Shown here: piece by piece, positions 61,723-64,000 of the stretch
How the letters are laid out: the number at the start of each line of letters is the position of its first letter
How positions within the stretch are numbered: the stretch's first letter is position 1
Assembly: GCF_032930845.1 (NCBI RefSeq)
Contig: NZ_CP136758.1
Coordinates: forward strand, 1,627,001-1,691,000
Reading direction: 5' to 3'
DNA length: 64,000 bases
Source of the DNA: Parvularcula sp. LCG005
Lineage (GTDB): Bacteria; Pseudomonadota; Alphaproteobacteria; Caulobacterales; Parvularculaceae
The notes under the pieces: model-generated
What the model saw: the letters and a program-made list of their open reading frames with translations, nothing else
Database searches by the model: none
Told to the model about the DNA's origin: nothing
Made by a program: the position numbers and the translations under genes

Positions 61723-63585
61723 ATGAAACGAGTGTGTCTGCTGGCCGGACTGTTGAGTTTCGCCGGAAGTGCGATGGCGCAGTCCATCAGTCACGAAAGC
61801 GGATTTCCGCCGCTGGCCGATGCGCTGTCAGCTGAAGACGGCCCATGGAATGACATCCGCAAGGACAAGGACCTGTTCGGTACACAGGAATACGCCCCCC
61901 TTCTCGCCAAGATGCCGGCGGCTGTGAACAAGGGTCCGGACTGGGAAATCTACAAGACGCAATGGAGTGCCGCCGATGAGGAGGGCTATGAGGCCTTTGT
62001 AACGGCCATCGGCCGGTCCGGCTGTATCTCCATCGACGACTGCCTGCGCTCCCCCGCCAACCCGTATCGGGACCTAGAGGATGAGACCCTCTGGCTCGGT
62101 GACTGTACCGACATGGTCTATGTCCTGCGCGGCTATTATGCCTGGAAGAATGGCCTGCCCTTCTCGTTCCAGGATGGGGTGATGGCGCGCCAGGCGAAGG
62201 AACGGGGCGGCGATATCCGCTACACCTCCGGCGGTAACAAGGTCACGAGCCGCTATGATGTCACCCATCCGTCAGGCCGCCCGGCAAGAAATGCGCCGGA
62301 CCTTCTGACCGGTCTTTTCAACATTGTATCGACGGCCATGCTGCGCACCGATCCGCGGGATGATGATGCGCTCTTCAGCGACTTTTACCCGGTGACGATC
62401 AGTCGTGACGGGGTGCGCCCGGGTGTCGTGGCCTATGACATCTATGGGCATGTCAGCATCGTCTATGATGTTCTGCCCGACGGCCGTATCCTGATGATTT
62501 CATCGCACCCGGATTACACCGTCTCCCGCGATACCTACGGCGCCAACATTCTGCGCACCGGCCCGGAACTGGGCGGCGGTCTGAAGGCCTGGCGGCCCGT
62601 GACTCTGGTCGGCGCCAAGAAGACCGAGCGCGGCACCTATATCGGTGGGCGGATCGTCGGCGCCAAGAATAGTGAGCTGCCACAATTCTCCCTCGCCCAG
62701 TATTTTGGCACCCATCCCGACAGCAGCGGCGACTGGGACAAGGGTCGGTTCATTATCGATGGCCGGACTCTGCCCTATTATGATTTCGTGCGCGCCGCCC
62801 TGCGCAAGCCCGGCGTTCCGTTTGATCCGCTGGAGGACATGGCCACTGCCACCAATGCGCTTTGCTCCGGCTTCCGCGCACGCAAGACCGCGGTGAAGAT
62901 GGCGATCTATGCCGGCATCCCTAATCAGCCAGCGCCCGAAAAACTGCCGCCCAACATCTACGGCACCTATGGCGACTGGGAACGCTATGCTTCTCCGTCA
63001 CGGGATGCTCGCCTGAAAACCGAGGCGGTCGAATTGCGCGAGATGGTCGCCGACCTGATCGACCGCGCGGCGAGTGGCGATGAGTCCGTTGCCTATGTCA
63101 GCGAGGACCTGGCCGCGGCACTGCTCGATGTTTACGACCGCCACGCCGAGGCCTGCAAAATCACCTATGAGCGCAGTGACGGAAGCAGGGTTCGCATGAC
63201 CCTGCACCATGTCATGGATCGACTTTTCGACCTGTCCTTTGACCCTTTCCAGTGCGCGGAACGCCGCTGGGGCGCCAAGGGGGCGGAACTGTCGACCTGC
63301 ACAGATACGCCGGACAAAACCCGCTGGTACGAGGCGCAGCGCTGGCTGCGTAATGATCCTGGTCGGACCTATGATCTGCGCACCGATTTCCGTGCCGAAC
63401 AGCTGCGGGACCCCGCCCGGGCCAGACCGCAGGAAGGTGGTCTGGGGCTGAGTTCCCCGCCCGACGTTGATGTGCTCGGCTATCTGACGGCGCGAGCCGG
63501 CGCGCACGCCCTCGCCGGGCCTGACCTTCCTGTCAAAATCATCAGGGGTTCAGACGCCGTGAACGCGGGCGGCGGCAGCAAATAG
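61723..63585 (+). CDS. Secreted protein, possible papain/transglutaminase-like fold
   Basis: The 620-residue protein starts with a clear signal peptide (MKRVCLLAGLLSFAGSAMAQ), so it should be exported. I do not recognise the family. A Cys in LGDCTDMVYVLRGYYAW (C128) begins a helix, and a His in YGHVSIVYDVLPDG (H243) lies on a strand, a spacing and context like cysteine peptidases of the transglutaminase-like fold. The C-terminal half is helical and charged, with several Cys. The ATG at 61723 is chosen for the signal peptide; the frame opens at 61561. The enzyme activity is only an inference. Confidence 0.65.
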   Translation: MKRVCLLAGLLSFAGSAMAQSISHESGFPPLADALSAEDGPWNDIRKDKDLFGTQEYAPLLAKMPAAVNKGPDWEIYKTQWSAADEEGYEAFVTAIGRSGCISIDDCLRSPANPYRDLEDETLWLGDCTDMVYVLRGYYAWKNGLPFSFQDGVMARQAKERGGDIRYTSGGNKVTSRYDVTHPSGRPARNAPDLLTGLFNIVSTAMLRTDPRDDDALFSDFYPVTISRDGVRPGVVAYDIYGHVSIVYDVLPDGRILMISSHPDYTVSRDTYGANILRTGPELGGGLKAWRPVTLVGAKKTERGTYIGGRIVGAKNSELPQFSLAQYFGTHPDSSGDWDKGRFIIDGRTLPYYDFVRAALRKPGVPFDPLEDMATATNALCSGFRARKTAVKMAIYAGIPNQPAPEKLPPNIYGTYGDWERYASPSRDARLKTEAVELREMVADLIDRAASGDESVAYVSEDLAAALLDVYDRHAEACKITYERSDGSRVRMTLHHVMDRLFDLSFDPFQCAERRWGAKGAELSTCTDTPDKTRWYEAQRWLRNDPGRTYDLRTDFRAEQLRDPARARPQEGGLGLSSPPDVDVLGYLTARAGAHALAGPDLPVKIIRGSDAVNAGGGSK

Positions 63586-63667
63586 CACGGCCGCCGCGCC
63601 TAACTGCCGCGCCCGCATTCCACTGGGGGGCGACCCGGCCTAGATAAGGATCAGAAAGTGAGGTCCG

Positions 63668-63877
63668 ATGGCTGGTGTATTCCTGTATTTCCTGATTCCC
63701 GTGGCACTGCTGGCGACCGCAATCATCCTCGGCGTCGGCATTTATTCCCTTGCCAAGGGCGGCGACTTTGCCAAAGCCAACTCAAACAAACTCATGCGGA
63801 TGCGCGTCACCGCTCAGGCGATTGCGATTGTGATCCTGATGCTGTTCGTGGTCATCCTCAAAAACAGTGGGAATTAG
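63668..63877 (+). CDS. HIG1 domain twin-transmembrane protein
   Basis: A 69-residue protein with two hydrophobic helices (about 5-27 and 45-66) joined by KGGDFAKANSNKLMRMRV, the HIG_1_N pattern. Such proteins may help respiratory complexes. In alphaproteobacteria they are commonly found just before the PduO-type adenosyltransferase, as here. Confidence 0.85.
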   Translation: MAGVFLYFLIPVALLATAIILGVGIYSLAKGGDFAKANSNKLMRMRVTAQAIAIVILMLFVVILKNSGN

Positions 63878-63880
63878 GCC

Positions 63881-64000
63881 TTGGTCACTCTGAACAAGAT
63901 TTATACGCGCACCGGCGACAAGGGCACGACCGGGGTCGTGACCGGCGAGCGGCTGTCCAAGACCCATCCGCGTATCGTCGCCATCGGCGAAGTGGATGAG
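63881..64000 (+). CDS. PduO-type cob(I)alamin adenosyltransferase, 5' part
   Basis: The first 40 residues are visible before the window ends. They include KIYTRTGDKGTTGV and HPRIVAIGEVDE, typical of the PduO ATP-binding N-terminus. The enzyme makes adenosylcobalamin from cob(I)alamin and ATP. A TTG start 3 bases after the HIG1 stop is assumed. Confidence 0.85.
   Translation, partial: MVTLNKIYTRTGDKGTTGVVTGERLSKTHPRIVAIGEVDE

Overview
The window is ordinary, gene-dense, GC-rich bacterial chromosome from an alphaproteobacterium. Four things place it there. The LexA operator upstream of lexA has the alphaproteobacterial direct-repeat form GAAC-N7-GAAC. A GGAAC-N16-CGTT promoter of the EcfG general-stress type precedes a CsbD gene. 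A TTAA-N7-TTAAC box of the CtrA type carries an internal GANTC site. DnaG lacks its zinc ligands, as I recall from other members of this class. A Caulobacterales/Parvularculales-like organism fits, but the order cannot be fixed from this sequence alone. I see no prophage, insertion sequence or CRISPR array.

Layout. 1-4268: end of a DUF4159 gene, a VWA/amidotransferase-like membrane protein, a hypothetical, a small lipoprotein and xerC. 4269-6203 (minus): a cation-efflux transporter and ispA. 6300-14933: tamA-tamB, then an exosortase and its partner asparagine-synthase-like amidotransferase. 14930-24620: carA (minus), yqeY, an unknown 603-residue membrane protein and an ammonium transporter (both minus), dnaG, rpoD and a small membrane protein. 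24621-25889: an AT-rich island with one orphan gene, then about 420 bases of structured non-coding DNA. 26039-33490: an AmpD-like amidase, an EamA transporter and an MsbA-type exporter on the minus strand, diverging from a lipid A block (acyltransferase, waaA, lpxK, lpxL-like). 33495-37642 (minus): a flavoprotein disulfide reductase with a TVP38 protein, and a K+/H+ antiporter.

37868-41706: rpmH-rnpA-yidC, a PH-domain protein, engB and the CsbD stress gene. 41790-47506: a D-2-hydroxyacid dehydrogenase, small secreted and lipoprotein genes, a sterol desaturase-family enzyme, tRNA-Val(UAC), secG, an alpha/beta hydrolase and tpiA. 47632-56421: ppiD-trpE, a TerB-like protein, a divergent polysaccharide deacetylase, then trpG-trpD-trpC-DUF1697 and lexA. 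56458-61082: a BaiN-type flavoprotein, an iron-sulfur (6-4)-type photolyase, a small membrane protein and an nfeD-SPFH pair. 61083-64000: a second AT-rich patch with a small orphan gene behind a CtrA-like site, a secreted papain/transglutaminase-like protein, a HIG1-domain protein and the start of a PduO-type cobalamin adenosyltransferase.

Most genes serve envelope biogenesis (TamAB, lipid A synthesis and export, YidC, SecG, PpiD), the core information machinery (DnaG, RpoD, RnpA, EngB, LexA) or tryptophan and nucleotide synthesis. The less ordinary parts are the exosortase/amidotransferase pair without a visible substrate, the two AT-rich islands with unrecognised genes, and the three alphaproteobacterial regulatory sites. 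I found no convincing new multi-gene system.
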